A stretch of 64,000 bases of DNA from Nostoc sp. PCC 7524 (GTDB taxonomy: Bacteria; Cyanobacteriota; Cyanobacteriia; Cyanobacteriales; Nostocaceae): contig NC_019684.1 in assembly GCF_000316645.1 (NCBI RefSeq), positions 868,001-932,000 on the forward strand. The letters are read 5' to 3'. This document shows positions 35,134-44,163 of this stretch, one piece after another (within the stretch, counting starts at the first letter, position 1; every line of letters begins with the position of its first letter). The translations under genes were made by a program, and so were the position numbers. Below the pieces are notes generated by a model. The model had not been told where the DNA came from and made no database searches. It was given only the letters and a program-made list of their open reading frames with translations.

Positions 35134-35163
35134 CCAATCCCCAGTCCCCAATCCCCAATCCCC
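35134..35163. repeat. CCCCAAT heptamer array
   Basis: TCCCCAGTCCCCAATCCCCAAT units between the TPR and DUF3153 genes; the last base overlaps the first position of the TPR stop region. Confidence 0.75.
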
Positions 35164-35684
35164 TAAAACCCTTGCCAAACCAAGTAAGAAATAGTCAACC
35201 CAATTGCAATCAAAGCTACCCAGATAAAGCGATTATCTTTAGTATTCACCTTAGTCAAATCCACAAATTCGACTTCAGCAGGTTTGCGTGTAGGGGATTT
35301 GCGTGGCTTGGCGGCTATCCGGATTTTGGCTTCATTATCAGATAGTGCAGCCAAATCAGGAATCTCTGTCATCCAATTACTTGGTCGTTTCAGCTTGGGT
35401 GCTTGTAGGATATAAACTAACCTGCGTGCTTGCTCACGGGTTTCTGAGTGGGGATGACGACGCAGTTGTTGACAAAGCGCGATCGCATCTTCTGTGCGTC
35501 CAGAGGCTTCATAGGCTGTTACTAACCAAATATCTACTTCACCCCCCAAGCGGGAGTTACGTTCCAATAAAGCCCTTGCTTTCTCTAGATTTTCGACAGA
35601 TTCCCGATATTTCCCATTTTCAAAGGCGATTTTACCCGCTTGGTATCGGGTTCTAGCTAGTTCTAAACTTTCTGTACTCACCAC
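35163..35684 (-). CDS. TPR protein with C-terminal membrane anchor
   Basis: A 173-residue protein. The N-terminal half forms about two tetratricopeptide-like helix pairs (RYQAGKIAFENGKYRESVEN; VDIWLVTAYEASGRTEDAIA), followed by a basic linker (AAKPRKSPTRKP) and a single C-terminal helix (FIWVALIAIGLTISYLVWQGF without more than a short tail), so it is probably tail-anchored with the TPR in the cytosol. TPR units mediate protein contacts; no partner is evident. Heptamer repeats abut its 3' end. Confidence 0.75.
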   Translation of the reverse strand: MVSTESLELARTRYQAGKIAFENGKYRESVENLEKARALLERNSRLGGEVDIWLVTAYEASGRTEDAIALCQQLRRHPHSETREQARRLVYILQAPKLKRPSNWMTEIPDLAALSDNEAKIRIAAKPRKSPTRKPAEVEFVDLTKVNTKDNRFIWVALIAIGLTISYLVWQGF

Positions 35685-35853
35685 TTTTTATCCACCAATC
35701 AGCACTGCTTTTATTTTGCCAAGCGTCCTAATCTTCTTGGAATCTTTGTAAATGCCGGCAATTTTCAATTCGATAAACTTTTAAAATTTTATCTAAGTAG
35801 ATGCCGCTATTTTCTTAATAAAAATTGAGATTCTCAAAATTAGGTAAGCAAAT

Positions 35854-36264
35854 ATGCTGAAAATTAAGCATTTTTTCCCTTTTCTAGGGGCAGGATTAAC
35901 TCTAGCGGTGATCAACACCACAATTACCCCAGCTTCTGCCCAAAGGATAATTGTAATTGATGGCAGTCATTCTTTTGGATATAGCCAACAACCGCCAGTA
36001 AGTTCTTTTATCTATGGCAGTCCTATTCCTACCCCAATGCCTGTAGATCCTGCAACTGGACTCATGCCCAGAAGCAGCAGTTATCAGTCTTATCCCAGAG
36101 TCAGGCAGAAAGTCATCAATAATGCCACCCTATTTAATCCCACACTGATTAATCCCATCATCCAAGACTCAACGCTAGTAAATCCGGTAATCATCAATAA
36201 TTCTTGGCGACGTACACCATTGAGACGATCCCGCGTAATTGTTCATCCGGCATGGAAGTATTAG
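35854..36264 (+). CDS. Secreted hypothetical protein
   Basis: 136 residues with a signal peptide (FFPFLGAGLTLAVINTTI, cleavage near ASAQ). The mature part is Pro/Ser/Asn-rich, with a short internal repetition (NATLFNPTLINPIIQDSTLV NPVIINN pattern, alternating N-P-x-I/L) and a basic C-terminus (RRTPLRRSRVIVHPAWKY). I do not recognise a family. It is monocistronic, and tandem repeats begin at its stop codon. Confidence 0.65.
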   Translation: MLKIKHFFPFLGAGLTLAVINTTITPASAQRIIVIDGSHSFGYSQQPPVSSFIYGSPIPTPMPVDPATGLMPRSSSYQSYPRVRQKVINNATLFNPTLINPIIQDSTLVNPVIINNSWRRTPLRRSRVIVHPAWKY

Positions 36265-36358
36265 GGATTGGGGACTGGGGATTGGGGACTGGGGACTGGG
36301 TATTGGGAAATCTCCCCCATCTCCCCCATCTCCCCCCACTCCCCCCACTCCCTCATCT
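36263..36358. repeat. GGGGACT/GGGGATT array followed by CTCCCCC array
   Basis: Seven-base units GGGGATT and GGGGACT to about 36312, then CTCCCCCAT/CTCCCCCCA units to 36358, lying between two convergent genes. Confidence 0.85.
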
Positions 36359-36374
36359 CTTCCCAATGCCTTTT

Positions 36375-37268
36375 TCAACCAAACTGCGAACCGAGAATCA
36401 TTGTCCCAATCCCAACATCGGTGAAGATTTCGAGTAATAAAGCGTGGGGAATGCGCCCGTCGATAATGTGGGCTGCACGTACTCCTTGAGCAAGCGATCG
36501 CACACAACAATTAACTTTGGGGATCATGCCACCACTGACTACACCACTGAGAATCAATTCACGGGCTTCCCGAATGTCTACTTTAGGAATTAAGGTTGAA
36601 GGGTCTTTATAATCTTTTAAAATACCTCTGGTGTCAGTCAGTAAAATTAACTTTTCTGCACCTAAAGCGGCGGCGATTTCCCCTGCTACCGTATCAGCAT
36701 TAATGTTATATGCTTGTCCCGATTCATCTGCCGCTACGCTAGAAACTACGGGAATATAACCATTACTAGCAAGAGTTTCTAAAATTTTGATATTAACGTT
36801 ACTGACTTCACCAACAAAGCCAATACCCTCTTGACCTTGAGGACGGGCAGTAATTAAGTTACCATCTTTACCACACAGCCCCACAGCCAAACCACCAGCT
36901 TGGTTAATTAAAGCCACAATCTCTTTATTAACTCGACCTACCAGCACCATTTCCACAACATCCATTGTGGGGGCATCTGTGACACGTAGGCCATTCTTAA
37001 ATTGTGCTTCGATGCCTAGTTTATCTAACCAACTGTTAATTTCCGGGCCACCACCGTGGACTAAAATTGGCCGCAAGCCCACACAGGATAAAAACACAAT
37101 ATCACGGATAACTTGGTCTTTGAGGGTGCTATCTTTCATGGCAGCACCACCATATTTAACAACAACGGTACGACCGGCGAATTGTTGAATATAAGGTAGT
37201 GCTTCACTTAGCACACGCACCCGCGTCGCTTCAGTTTGCCTGATGTACTCAGAATCGTTGACCATCAT
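36375..37268 (-). CDS. argB: Acetylglutamate kinase ArgB
   Basis: The 297-residue enzyme phosphorylates N-acetylglutamate, the controlled step of arginine synthesis. Visible motifs are [10 protein letters not shown] (nucleotide loop), [13 protein letters not shown] (substrate), and [18 protein letters not shown]. The N-terminal helix ([20 protein letters not shown]) is the extension of arginine-sensitive NAGKs. In cyanobacteria this enzyme is activated by the PII protein, which relieves arginine inhibition. The start MMVNDSEY at 37268 fits known orthologs; an upstream frame extension of 8 residues is unlikely. Confidence 0.96.
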   Translation of the reverse strand: MMVNDSEYIRQTEATRVRVLSEALPYIQQFAGRTVVVKYGGAAMKDSTLKDQVIRDIVFLSCVGLRPILVHGGGPEINSWLDKLGIEAQFKNGLRVTDAPTMDVVEMVLVGRVNKEIVALINQAGGLAVGLCGKDGNLITARPQGQEGIGFVGEVSNVNIKILETLASNGYIPVVSSVAADESGQAYNINADTVAGEIAAALGAEKLILLTDTRGILKDYKDPSTLIPKVDIREARELILSGVVSGGMIPKVNCCVRSLAQGVRAAHIIDGRIPHALLLEIFTDVGIGTMILGSQFG

Positions 37269-37357
37269 GGATAGAAGTTGAGACTTACACATTTATGCAA
37301 GCCAGTGTAAAAGACTTTTTACCCAGCCACAATCTCTTATTACATATCTTTTTTGAT

Positions 37358-37422
37358 TGGGGACTGGGGATTGGGGCAGAATAACTATTGCCTATTGCCT
37401 ATTGCCTATTGCCTATTGCCTT
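37358..37422. repeat. GGGGATT array and ATTGCCT array at the 3' end of aroK
   Basis: GGGGACTGGGGATTGGGG at 37358-37375, then five ATTGCCT units at 37388-37422 that overlap the last codons and stop of aroK. Confidence 0.85.
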
Positions 37423-37950
37423 TTTCAAAACACTAGGAATTGCCGCCATGACTTTTTCCGCAATCTGTTCTGGTGTTTCTCCCTCGATGACTGGAATTCG
37501 TAAATCTGCTTGGGCGTAAAGAGGTGTGCGCTGTTCAAGGAGCGATCGCAGTTTGCCTTTGGGGTCAACATCTTGTAGCAGTGGTCTTGTGGTATCCTCA
37601 GCTAAACGGTTATAGAGTAACTCCACTGGTACATCTAGCCACACAATTAAACCGTGGTGCAAGTAACTCCAGTTTTCTCGCCGTAACACAATACCCCCAC
37701 CTGTAGCGACAGTCAGCTTAGTATAGGCGCAAACTTGCCCTAACACATCACTTTCCAACTGGCGAAATGTTGCTTCCCCTTCTTCAGCAAATATCTGGTT
37801 AATAGATTTTTTCGCAGACTGGGCAATGACATTATCGGTATCAATAAACCCATAACCTAATTGCTTTGCTAGTAATTGCCCGACTGTGGTTTTACCAGCC
37901 CCCATCATCCCAATTAGATATAGGTTGACTCCTTGTAACAAACTACTCAC
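37399..37950 (-). CDS. aroK: Shikimate kinase AroK
   Basis: A 183-residue P-loop kinase of the chorismate pathway: Walker A GMMGAGKTTVG, DTD for shikimate/magnesium, Walker-B-like TGGGIVLR and the LID segment RLAEDTTRPLL. It phosphorylates shikimate at position 3. The last residues (AIGNRQ) and the stop codon are encoded by an ATTGCCT tandem-repeat array, so the original C-terminus has been replaced or extended. The ATPase gene upstream ends 6 bases before its start, suggesting co-transcription. Confidence 0.95.
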   Translation of the reverse strand: MSSLLQGVNLYLIGMMGAGKTTVGQLLAKQLGYGFIDTDNVIAQSAKKSINQIFAEEGEATFRQLESDVLGQVCAYTKLTVATGGGIVLRRENWSYLHHGLIVWLDVPVELLYNRLAEDTTRPLLQDVDPKGKLRSLLEQRTPLYAQADLRIPVIEGETPEQIAEKVMAAIPSVLKKAIGNRQ

Positions 37951-37956
37951 GCTAAT

Positions 37957-39558
37957 TTAAAACTCCGTTTTCAGACGACTTGCTTGTGTGTGGTTTTTGT
38001 GGTGTGCTGTCAAAATAGTCTGCATTAATAAGCAGTTTTCTGGTTCGGCACTTAATTTAAAATTTTCCTCCATTAGTCGCTCAATTGTATACTCCATCCA
38101 TGCTGGTGTTTGAAAAAATTTCCCAGCTTTTTGTTCAATCAGAGAACGTTTTTGTAATAAATCTACTGCTTCCAAAATTAATCTCTGTGAGAATTTTGGC
38201 GATAATCCTGGTATAGTATTTTCTTGTAACTTGCGTACTGAAACCAAATCTTGATGAATCGCCAGCCAATACATCACATTTCTTTCTAACTGCGATAAGC
38301 GATTAAACTGTTGGTCTAAAATGACGCGCATATCCCCAAAAATTACAGTACCTTGAGCAATAAATTCTGCAATATTACTACTAAATAATTCTTGAATAGC
38401 TGTAGCTACAATTTGCAAAAATAACGGATTACCTGTATACCAATTGAGTAATACTTGTAATTCTGGCTCAGAAATATTCTGTAAACTTTTAGCTTGGAGA
38501 ATAGAGAAACTTTCTCGTTTACCTAGTCCTGTGAGTTTGAATGAGCGAACAGGTAATTTCTCCCCTTGTGAAGCAGCTATATCTGGAATTTTTTCCCGAC
38601 TATTGATTACTAAACAGCTTTGATGTGTAGATTCTGCTATGCGTTTAATTAATTCTCCGTATAACTCATATCCTTGATGATATTTAATTGGCGCTAAAAG
38701 CTGAGTACCAGCAGAATTTTCTTCGCCAGAATTACTGTTATGTGCGTATCTATTTTCACTAATTAAAATCGTATCAAAACTATCTAAAACAATTAAACAA
38801 CGTGCAGAGCGTAAACAATCTATCAATTGGGAGATTTTTTTTTCTACAGTGTCTGATAAAGGATGATCTGATTCTGGCTGAATAGTTGTAATGATTTGAT
38901 CTAATATCCTCTCTAGGGTAGGTGCAAGACGTAGCGATCGCCAAATAACATAGTCAAAATCTTCTTGTATCTCTTGAGCTAACTTCACGGAAAAAGCTGT
39001 TTTTCCAATCCCACCCATGCCCAAGAGTACAACTAGCCGACAGTGTTCTTGTAAAATCCATTGTTGAATTTTTGTTAGTTCTGTTGTCCGTCCTTGGAAA
39101 CTGCTAATATCAATTGCTTCACCCCAATCCATCACAGGGTTTGGTGCAATTTTTACTAAGTTAGTTGCTTCTGCTTCGTGAATTTCCTGATTAACATTCA
39201 CTGGTTGTAACTGTAACCTATCTTTTTTATACCCTGCTTTTTCTAATAGATAAGTTACACGACTCCAATTCTTGACTTTAATTGCATATCCTGCTTGAGT
39301 AGTCAGCATTTCTTCAATATATTTATAAAGTCCGTTCGACAGATAAACTCTGACGGTGCTGCTACTACGACTTTGATACACGATATTGGCAATTTCGGCA
39401 GGACTACAGCCACAAAGTAAGCCTCTGAGGAATTTTTTTTCTACAGGAGTTAAAGCTTTCCCTTTAGTTGATGCCAAATCTATGTATAACTTTTCTAACT
39501 CCCAATTCTTTGTGGCCTCTATAAATTCCTCTATTTGATGGGAATCAAATGTTGTCAT
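37957..39558 (-). CDS. STAND-type NB-ARC ATPase with N-terminal HTH-like domain
   Basis: A 533-residue protein: an N-terminal helical/HTH region (LTPVEKKFLRGLLCGCSPAE; about 35-90) resembling the domain found at the start of many cyanobacterial NB-ARC proteins, then an NB-ARC ATPase with Walker A GMGGIGKTAF (about 183), Walker B RCLIVLDSFD, a sensor CLVINSREK, the GxP motif TGNPLFL and a winged-helix region to about 500. There are no WD40, TPR or other sensor repeats at the C-terminus, which most relatives have, so it is a compact form. Such ATPases act as ligand-triggered switches, in signalling or defence. It abuts aroK with 6 bases between. Confidence 0.8.
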   Translation of the reverse strand: MTTFDSHQIEEFIEATKNWELEKLYIDLASTKGKALTPVEKKFLRGLLCGCSPAEIANIVYQSRSSSTVRVYLSNGLYKYIEEMLTTQAGYAIKVKNWSRVTYLLEKAGYKKDRLQLQPVNVNQEIHEAEATNLVKIAPNPVMDWGEAIDISSFQGRTTELTKIQQWILQEHCRLVVLLGMGGIGKTAFSVKLAQEIQEDFDYVIWRSLRLAPTLERILDQIITTIQPESDHPLSDTVEKKISQLIDCLRSARCLIVLDSFDTILISENRYAHNSNSGEENSAGTQLLAPIKYHQGYELYGELIKRIAESTHQSCLVINSREKIPDIAASQGEKLPVRSFKLTGLGKRESFSILQAKSLQNISEPELQVLLNWYTGNPLFLQIVATAIQELFSSNIAEFIAQGTVIFGDMRVILDQQFNRLSQLERNVMYWLAIHQDLVSVRKLQENTIPGLSPKFSQRLILEAVDLLQKRSLIEQKAGKFFQTPAWMEYTIERLMEENFKLSAEPENCLLMQTILTAHHKNHTQASRLKTEF

Positions 39559-40023
39559 TACTATTTTATATGTATTTAATGTAACATTGGCAATATCTTA
39601 ACGATTCTTCGATGAAGTGAGCATAAATCAAGAATAAATTTATAACGAATTTCCTAACTGTTGTTAGGTGACTTAGTAGTTATGAATTAGTTATGGTTAG
39701 GCTTAACGGAAAATTAATATAACTTGTTTGAAACTTTAAGAGTAAAAGTTCCGTCAATCATAACTAGGATTACTCTAACTTTAACAAAGCGGTTTTACTG
39801 GTGCATCTTACGGAGTTTTCCACAGCACAATATTAGGATTTTCAACTTTAGTTATGGCAGGCTTTATCAATTAAAAATTGCAGATCAAGGTGTAAAAAAT
39901 GACTCAATTGCCAGGAATATTCAACATCTTTGCCACTTTCCAGGTTGAGGCATAAATAATACTACATATCTTACGGTCGATAGACCAAATTAATTTAATG
40001 TGGTGTGTAATGAGGCATCAACC
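39559..40023. other. Intergenic region, no gene seen
   Basis: 465 AT-rich bases between the divergent ATPase and a small gene. No repeat family or supported frame was recognised. It must contain two promoters. Confidence 0.5.
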
Positions 40024-40218
40024 ATGACTCGAATTCGTGACGTTGTGCAACAAGCTTTAGTAACTGGTTATCTCACGATTGAGGCGGAAAATCAACTCCG
40101 GTATCTGTTGACTACGCAGTATGATCTTGAAGATTTGAACGCCTTTATGACTTTGCAAGAAGCTGCTATGAACGGTAACGTCAAGCAAGAGTCTCGTGAA
40201 CGCTGCGGCATCTCTTAG
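40024..40218 (+). CDS. Small hypothetical protein
   Basis: A 64-residue, helical, acidic protein (MTRIRDVVQQALVTGYLTIE...), with a pattern DVVQQALVTGYLTIEAENQL seen in short cyanobacterial proteins. No membrane segment or catalytic motif. ATG 40024 follows GAGG by 9-10 bases; the frame extends 8 codons further upstream but without a ribosome-binding site. It is followed by GGTGACA repeats. Function unknown. Confidence 0.7.
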   Translation: MTRIRDVVQQALVTGYLTIEAENQLRYLLTTQYDLEDLNAFMTLQEAAMNGNVKQESRERCGIS

Positions 40219-40223
40219 GAATG

Positions 40224-40255
40224 GAGGTGATAGGTGACAGGTGACAGGTGACAGT
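40224..40255. repeat. GGTGACA heptamer array
   Basis: About four units, 5 bases after the stop codon of the small gene. Confidence 0.85.
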
Positions 40256-40330
40256 GAAAAGGATTTGGTTTGTTTTTTTCATTGTTTGCTAGTCTGTCGC
40301 CGCATTAGTCGGTAGCTTGTAATTAAAGCT

Positions 40331-41035
40331 TCATTTGCGTGATTTATCATCTTCAAAATCATCATCTTCAAAAAATCCCCAATCATCATCGTCGCTTACA
40401 TCATCAGCTATATCGTTGGCTGGTGGTTGATAGGGGGGAACAATGACTCGGTAATCAGCATCATAGACTGATTCCGTCTTGCCTGCGGCAGTATTTTTTG
40501 GCTCACGGTAACTATAAGAATAAAAAGAGCCAGATTGAGAACCGCTTTTAGGTTGTTGTGGGCGTTCGTAGGTGGAAGAATCTCGAAATGACTCAGATTG
40601 AGAACTGTTTTTCGGTGCTGTCTGTGGCTGTTCTCCAAAATCCCAATCATCGTCAGCATTACTATTCGTTTCCCAATCATCAAATTCGTTGCTAGGGGTA
40701 GACTCTGTTCTACTAGCTGACGGTGGAGGATTGGGTGGGGGAGGCGTAAATTCTTCTTTACGGCTAGCCGTGGTACGTCGGGAATTGTTAGCTGTGTTGA
40801 AGGGGATTTGGCGTGGTTGTCCCCCAAAATAATTTGATAATTGAAACAAGCTAGTAATTAATAAAGATGTGCCAGCACCAGCAGCCGTGCTGAACAAAAT
40901 CCACAGAGCTAGCGGTATTGGCTGGCTACGCATACCCAAAAATACTAACGATATAATAGGCGACCAGTTTTGAACTAACAATAGTGTTAGTCCTCCCATG
41001 ATTGTGATTAATAGAATTAAACGAATTACAGCCAT
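40331..41035 (-). CDS. Hypothetical membrane protein with long disordered acidic tail
   Basis: 234 residues. Two N-terminal membrane helices (LILLITIMGGLTLLLVQNW and LALWILFSTAAGAGTSLLIT) in the arrangement of LapA-like proteins, then a Pro/Ser/Asp-rich low-complexity region (residues 75-234) with repeated DDWDFG/DDDWGFF motifs and a C-terminus EDDDFEDDKSRK. The tail should be cytosolic and unstructured. No function is suggested by the neighbours (ubiX side is separated by repeats). Confidence 0.7.
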   Translation of the reverse strand: MAVIRLILLITIMGGLTLLLVQNWSPIISLVFLGMRSQPIPLALWILFSTAAGAGTSLLITSLFQLSNYFGGQPRQIPFNTANNSRRTTASRKEEFTPPPPNPPPSASRTESTPSNEFDDWETNSNADDDWDFGEQPQTAPKNSSQSESFRDSSTYERPQQPKSGSQSGSFYSYSYREPKNTAAGKTESVYDADYRVIVPPYQPPANDIADDVSDDDDWGFFEDDDFEDDKSRK

Positions 41036-41040
41036 AAATC

Positions 41041-41172
41041 AGGGATTGGGGATTGGGGATTGGGGTTAAGGAGCAATGGGGATTGGGGACTGGGGATTGG
41101 GGATTGGGGGGGACTTTCCCCTTTTCTCCCTGCCTCCCCTACTCCCTACTCCCTACTCCCTACTCCCTCTTT
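41041..41172. repeat. Large GGGGATT array followed by CTCCCTA array
   Basis: GGGGATT/GGGGACT units to about 41110, then CTCCCTA units to 41172 that overlap the 3' end of ubiX. Confidence 0.85.
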
Positions 41173-41794
41173 CATTTTTACTTCCTTGCCAGCGTTGAAT
41201 GGGGATGCAATCAATCTCTAGTTGATCTAAAGTGCGGGCAACTACGAAATCAACTAAGTCCTCGATGGTTTGAGGATTGTGATACCAAGCGGGAATGGCA
41301 GGCACAACCCTGACTCCAGCTTCTGCCAAGGTGGTTAAGTTACGCAGGTGAATCAGGCTAAAAGGGGTTTCGCGGGGAACGATAACTAATTTACGTCCTT
41401 CTTTCATTTGAACATCGGCTGCTCGTTCTAATAAGTCGGAACTCAAACCTGCGGCTATCTTGGCGACTGTACTCATGCTGCAAGGGATAACAATCATCCC
41501 CAAGGTACGAAAGGAACCACTGGCGATATTTGCTCCAACATCACTCCAAGGATGGCAGCGCAGTTTACCGGCAAGAGCAACTCCGGCTTGCTCTCGCCAG
41601 AATTGCTCTTGTGCGGTTGGTTCTGATGGCATCCGAGTGTCCTGTTCGGCTTGCCAAACCATGTAAGTTGATTTAGAGGCAACTAATTCAATTTCATAGT
41701 CTGCTGCTAACAGGTATTTTAGGGCGCGAACGGCGTAAATCAGACCAGATGCTCCTGATACGCCGAGAATTAGGGGTTTGCTATGGTCTGTCAC
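41153..41794 (-). CDS. ubiX: Flavin prenyltransferase UbiX
   Basis: The 213-residue protein makes the prenylated FMN cofactor used by UbiD decarboxylases. The FMN-binding GVSGASGLIYAVRAL at the N-terminus, IPCSMSTVAKIAAG and the VPRETPFSLIHLRNL loop are typical of the family. The final residues GSKNERGSRE are encoded by a tandem-repeat array, which also supplies the stop codon. It starts 17 bases downstream of the exoribonuclease gene, so the two are likely co-transcribed. No ubiD is in the window. Confidence 0.93.
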   Translation of the reverse strand: MTDHSKPLILGVSGASGLIYAVRALKYLLAADYEIELVASKSTYMVWQAEQDTRMPSEPTAQEQFWREQAGVALAGKLRCHPWSDVGANIASGSFRTLGMIVIPCSMSTVAKIAAGLSSDLLERAADVQMKEGRKLVIVPRETPFSLIHLRNLTTLAEAGVRVVPAIPAWYHNPQTIEDLVDFVVARTLDQLEIDCIPIQRWQGSKNERGSRE

Positions 41795-41811
41795 CGGTGC
41801 TTAATAAAAAT

Positions 41812-44163
41812 TTACTCATCATCAGCATACGGTTCTAAATCATCAGACTCAAGATCGTTGCCTAGGTAGATATCCGCACTGTCACCATTGACACCGCCGA
41901 TACTTAAACCTTTCACCATGCCATCACTACCTACGGTGACTAAATCTATTTGCTGGCGATAGTAATCAACGCTTTTTACTTGGACAGCGACGCGATCGCC
42001 TAATCTATAGGAAGCACGATTTTTTCTGCCAAATAGTGCCTGTTGTCTGGCACGGTACTCATACCAGTCATCTTTAAGGGAACTGACGTGTACCAGTCCT
42101 TCCACCCGTAAAGGTACGCCAGGATTTTTGGTTTCTAACTCGGTGGCTGGGACTTCAATTTCTACAAAGAAACCGTAGGATTGTACGCCAGTAATTACGC
42201 CTTGGAAGACTTGACCGATGCGCTGTTTCATTAATTGGGCTTTTTGTAACCCTGCTAAATCGGCTTCGGCTTCTTGGACTTCTTTTTCTCTGTCATTGAT
42301 TTGGGTAATTACCCTGGTTAAATCGCTTTGCAGTTCCTGTTGTAGTTCTGGGGGCAGAACGTTCCAGTTAATTTCTTCGTGGCTGGAGGAGTGGCGCAGG
42401 TTAACTCGTTCTTTGACACGGGTGGTGCGGCGATCACGTCCGTGTTCTAGTAGCTGATAGTACACTCTTTGCATCAGTAAGTCTGGATACCGTCGCAAGG
42501 GTGCAGTACAGTGTATATACTGAGAAAGTGCCAAACCAAAGTGATTACCTTTGGTGGTGCTGTAAACTGCTGGTTTGAGGGTATCTTGCAACAAATAAGT
42601 CAGCACTTGTTCGGAGGGGGATTCTGCAAACGCTCTGGTTAGTTGTTGATAATCTAGGGGTTCGATGTCTACGTCTGGTTCTATTGCTAGTTCTACACCC
42701 AAGTTAATTGCTAACTTCAGCATTTCTTGCACATCTTCAGCATCTGGTGTGCCTTGAGTGCGCCAGATTGCCGGCACGCCTAATGCACTCAAATGATTAG
42801 CCATGAGCTGATTTGCCAATAGCACGAATTCTGTAAATAGCGATCGCACTGGCGAATCATTGACGACGACAGCGCCCAAAATCCCTTCATCGAAGTAGGG
42901 GTTTTGAGTGGAGGGCAGATTTAACTGCAAGCTACCACGGGAGAGGCGGGCTTGTTTCACGCTCTTGGAGATACTGAGTAAATTGTGCAGTAGTTCAATT
43001 ACCTCTGGGGATTCTTTTCTGGCCTCCCCTTGGAGAATTGCTTCTGCTTGTTGTTTGCTCAGGGCTGTATCTACGTGGATCACACTGGGTTGGATTTCCC
43101 ACTCTAAAACTTCACCAGACTGGGCAGAAAAGGTAATTAAAAACGACAGTGCCAGGCGATCGCTTTTCGGCACTAATGAACAGCGTTCAGCTACGGCATC
43201 TGGCAGCATGGGCAGTACCAAGTCTCCCAAATACACTGACCGACCGCGTTTGATGCTTTCTCTGTCTAAGGGTTCATCTGGTTGAACATAGTGAGATACA
43301 TCGGCGACGTGAAAACCTAATTGCCAATTACCCGCCACGGTTCTTTCTAAACTGAAGGCATTTTCTACTAATTTAGTATCATTATTTACTTCTGTGATCG
43401 TAATAGTAAATAAATTACGTAAATCTAGCTTGTTTTTTAGGTCTGCTTTCAGCAACCTTTTGGGTAACTTGGCAGCTGCTTCTAATATTGACTCTGAGAA
43501 AGTCCGGGACAGGTCATGCTTACAAGTAACTAAATCTATATCAGCTGCGGCTTCGGCATCGCTACCGAGAATCTGCACAACTCGACCTACGGGAGGATAT
43601 TGGGCTAAGGGATAACGTAGGACTTCTACATGGGCTAGGTGATCGAGGGCTTCATCCAGTCTCATCCCGTTAGCTAGAAGTTTGAGTTCAAACAGTAGCC
43701 GATCATCTAAGGGAACAGCCCGGAAACCCCCTTCTACCTGTTTAATCCGTGCCAGTAAAGTATGATTGGCCCGTTCTAAAATCAACTTGACTTCCCCTTC
43801 GGGAGAACGGCGACGACTACCTTCTTTCAGAACTCGTACTAAAACGCGATCGCCATTCCAAGCATTACTCAAATGACTTTCTCGGATATAAATATCCTCT
43901 GCCCCTTCCACATCTTGAATAGCAAAGCAAAAGCCTTTACTCGAACAACGTAGTTTGGCTTCAATGACACCTTCTTCTGAGATGCGGCGATACTTACCCC
44001 GTTCCTTCACCAACAGACCGATTTTCTCCAACACTTCCAGGGCAATGTGGAGTTTTTCTAAATTATCTTCATCCTCGCAACCCAGTTTCTTTTCCAAAAC
44101 TTTGCGAGCTACCAATTTATCATCGGTGAAATTGGCAAGGAGTGTAGCGATTGAAAATTCCAT
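41812..44163 (-). CDS. rnr: RNase R/RNase II family 3'-5' exoribonuclease
   Basis: 783 residues: N-terminal winged helix (about 1-70), cold-shock/OB segments (about 75-200), RNB catalytic domain (about 240-590) with the motif GFHVADVSHYVQPDEPLD holding the magnesium-binding Asp residues and LSQYIHCTAPLRRYPDLLMQ, and a C-terminal S1 domain (GVITGVQSYGFFVEIE). It degrades structured RNA from the 3' end. Compared with E. coli RNase R it lacks a long basic tail; the end is acidic (DLEPYADDE). ubiX follows by 17 bases. Confidence 0.93.
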   Translation of the reverse strand: MEFSIATLLANFTDDKLVARKVLEKKLGCEDEDNLEKLHIALEVLEKIGLLVKERGKYRRISEEGVIEAKLRCSSKGFCFAIQDVEGAEDIYIRESHLSNAWNGDRVLVRVLKEGSRRRSPEGEVKLILERANHTLLARIKQVEGGFRAVPLDDRLLFELKLLANGMRLDEALDHLAHVEVLRYPLAQYPPVGRVVQILGSDAEAAADIDLVTCKHDLSRTFSESILEAAAKLPKRLLKADLKNKLDLRNLFTITITEVNNDTKLVENAFSLERTVAGNWQLGFHVADVSHYVQPDEPLDRESIKRGRSVYLGDLVLPMLPDAVAERCSLVPKSDRLALSFLITFSAQSGEVLEWEIQPSVIHVDTALSKQQAEAILQGEARKESPEVIELLHNLLSISKSVKQARLSRGSLQLNLPSTQNPYFDEGILGAVVVNDSPVRSLFTEFVLLANQLMANHLSALGVPAIWRTQGTPDAEDVQEMLKLAINLGVELAIEPDVDIEPLDYQQLTRAFAESPSEQVLTYLLQDTLKPAVYSTTKGNHFGLALSQYIHCTAPLRRYPDLLMQRVYYQLLEHGRDRRTTRVKERVNLRHSSSHEEINWNVLPPELQQELQSDLTRVITQINDREKEVQEAEADLAGLQKAQLMKQRIGQVFQGVITGVQSYGFFVEIEVPATELETKNPGVPLRVEGLVHVSSLKDDWYEYRARQQALFGRKNRASYRLGDRVAVQVKSVDYYRQQIDLVTVGSDGMVKGLSIGGVNGDSADIYLGNDLESDDLEPYADDE

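Noticed and set aside
39724..39948. 74-residue plus-strand frame in the gap after the ATPase gene
   Set aside because: No start signal, no similarity to any pattern I know, composition typical of AT-rich spacer.
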